A stretch of DNA of 6,214 nucleotides from Chloroflexota bacterium (GTDB taxonomy: Bacteria > Chloroflexota > Limnocylindria > QHBO01), in contig JAHFBB010000060.1 of assembly GCA_023250255.1 (NCBI GenBank), forward strand, positions 1 to 6,214. Direction: 5' to 3'. Made by a program: the position numbers and the translations under genes. This document shows positions 5,335 to 6,214 of the stretch, piece by piece. How positions within the stretch are numbered: position 1 is the stretch's first letter; each line of letters starts with the position of its first letter. The notes under the pieces are model-generated. The model did no database searches. It saw only the letters and a list, made by a program, of their open reading frames with translations, and was not told the origin of the DNA.

Positions 5335-6214
5335 GTTGGCCCTCGGGGTCGTAAAACGGGGTGGCGGTGACGGTGGCCTGACGGCCGTCCACTTCGACCG
5401 TTTCGGGGAAGGGAGAGCGCTTGAGCCAGCCGAGCATCACCGCCTGACCGAGGGTGGGCGAAGCGAAGGTCGAGGTGACATGACCGATGACCTCTCGGCC
5501 GTCGAGGATGGGAGACCCCTCGGTCGGCGCGGCACCGGCCATGGTCAGGCCGACGAGCTTGCGGTGGTCGGGCAGGGCGGCGGTTCGGGCGAGGGCAGGG
5601 CGGCCAATGAAATCGAGCTTGCCCAGGTTCACTGCCCAGTCCATCCCCAGCCGTCGGGGAGTGGTATCGAGCTCGGTGTCCATGCCGATGATCACATGGC
5701 CCTTCTCCAACCGCAGGGCGAACAGGGCCTGCAGTCCGTGGGGCGCGATGCCCAGATCCGCCCCCGCGTCGAGCAACGCCCGCCACAGCTCGATAGACCG
5801 GTCGACCCCGTGATGGAGCTCGAACGAGGCCTCACCGGTGAACGACAGGCGCACGACATGACAGGGCACACCGGCGATGTCGGTGCGGATGTGGTCGAGG
5901 AACTTCAGCGCGGAGGTCAGGCCCATCCGCCCCAGCAGCTCTGGCGCCATGGGGCCGGTGACGTTGATGGCTCCCAGCGACATCGTCCGATCGAGCAGGT
6001 GGACATCCAGGCCCCAGGTCTCGATCCAATCGCGCATCCACAGTTCGGCGTTCCCGGCACCGCCGGTGGTGAAGGTCAGCACGAAGCGGTCATCGGTCTC
6101 CTTGAGGATCATGCCGTCGTCGATGACGTGCCCTCGCTCGTTCAGCAGGAGGACGTATCGGGAGCGCCCCTCACGGATGGTCGAGACATCGGTCGGATAG
6201 AGCCGCTGGAGGAA
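5321..6214 (-). CDS. soxA: Sarcosine oxidase subunit alpha, C-terminal part (5' partial, runs off right edge)
   Basis: The last 297 residues of the large alpha subunit, open through the right edge. The visible part is the aminomethyltransferase (GcvT-like) folate-binding region, which receives the methylene group from sarcosine on tetrahydrofolate. The fragment starts FLQRLYPTDVSTIREGRSRY, as in SoxA. Family landmarks follow in order: LSLGAINVTGP-type segment (MSLGAINVTGP), RLSFTGEASFELH, GLQALFALRLEKGHVIIGMD, TTPRRLGMDWAV, and the closing ATPFYDPEGQR. Full-length alpha subunits are about 950-1000 residues and carry an NAD-binding N-terminal part, which would lie beyond 6214. Stand-alone GcvT is an alternative, but the neighbouring soxB and soxD make SoxA far more likely. 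The TGA (5323-5321) lies inside the next gene's start region. It is probably the first visible gene of the operon. Confidence 0.9.
   Translation of the reverse strand, partial: FLQRLYPTDVSTIREGRSRYVLLLNERGHVIDDGMILKETDDRFVLTFTTGGAGNAELWMRDWIETWGLDVHLLDRTMSLGAINVTGPMAPELLGRMGLTSALKFLDHIRTDIAGVPCHVVRLSFTGEASFELHHGVDRSIELWRALLDAGADLGIAPHGLQALFALRLEKGHVIIGMDTELDTTPRRLGMDWAVNLGKLDFIGRPALARTAALPDHRKLVGLTMAGAAPTEGSPILDGREVIGHVTSTFASPTLGQAVMLGWLKRSPFPETVEVDGRQATVTATPFYDPEGQRARA

Noticed and set aside
5321..6214. Stand-alone glycine cleavage T protein
   Set aside because: The domain fold fits, but the opening and closing signatures match SoxA and the operon contains soxB and soxD.

Overview
This is a GC-rich, gene-dense 6.2 kb window from a bacterial chromosome with no mobile elements, RNA genes or CRISPR. 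The organism cannot be fixed from this sequence. GC richness, GTG starts, Shine-Dalgarno sites, an actinobacterial-style PspC sensor kinase and a UPF0173 hydrolase suggest a deep-branching Chloroflexota (Limnocylindria-like) or Actinomycetota lineage; this is an inference.

Left third (1-2464): a divergent envelope-stress-like locus. A PspC-domain histidine kinase (minus strand, running off the left edge) faces a two-gene plus-strand unit. That unit encodes a PspC plus multi-TM protein with a LiaF-like C-terminal region, then a 73-residue two-TM protein with a TGATG stop/start overlap. Between the divergent starts is a perfect 8-2-8 palindrome (1055-1072) and a second, degraded copy 24 bp away (1079-1096). 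This is a good candidate operator for the response regulator that probably lies just beyond position 1. The arrangement recalls LiaFSR/PspC three-component systems.

Middle (2465-3305): a 136-bp intergenic region with a small hairpin leads into a UPF0173 metallo-beta-lactamase-fold hydrolase with all metal ligands visible. Its stop codon overlaps the stop of the last gene of the convergent minus-strand operon.

Right half (3302-6214, minus strand): a tightly overlapping heterotetrameric sarcosine oxidase operon, transcribed right to left. The order is soxA (C-terminal 297 residues only), a short SoxG-like gene, soxB, soxD, and a 73-codon ORF of unknown function. The order A-(G)-B-D is a cyclic permutation of the common B-D-A-G. 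The predicted enzyme oxidatively demethylates sarcosine to glycine and passes the methyl carbon to tetrahydrofolate.

Nothing here amounts to a clearly new system. The most promising leads are the palindromic operator pair, the short divergent gamma-subunit candidate, and the unknown ORF at the end of the sox operon.
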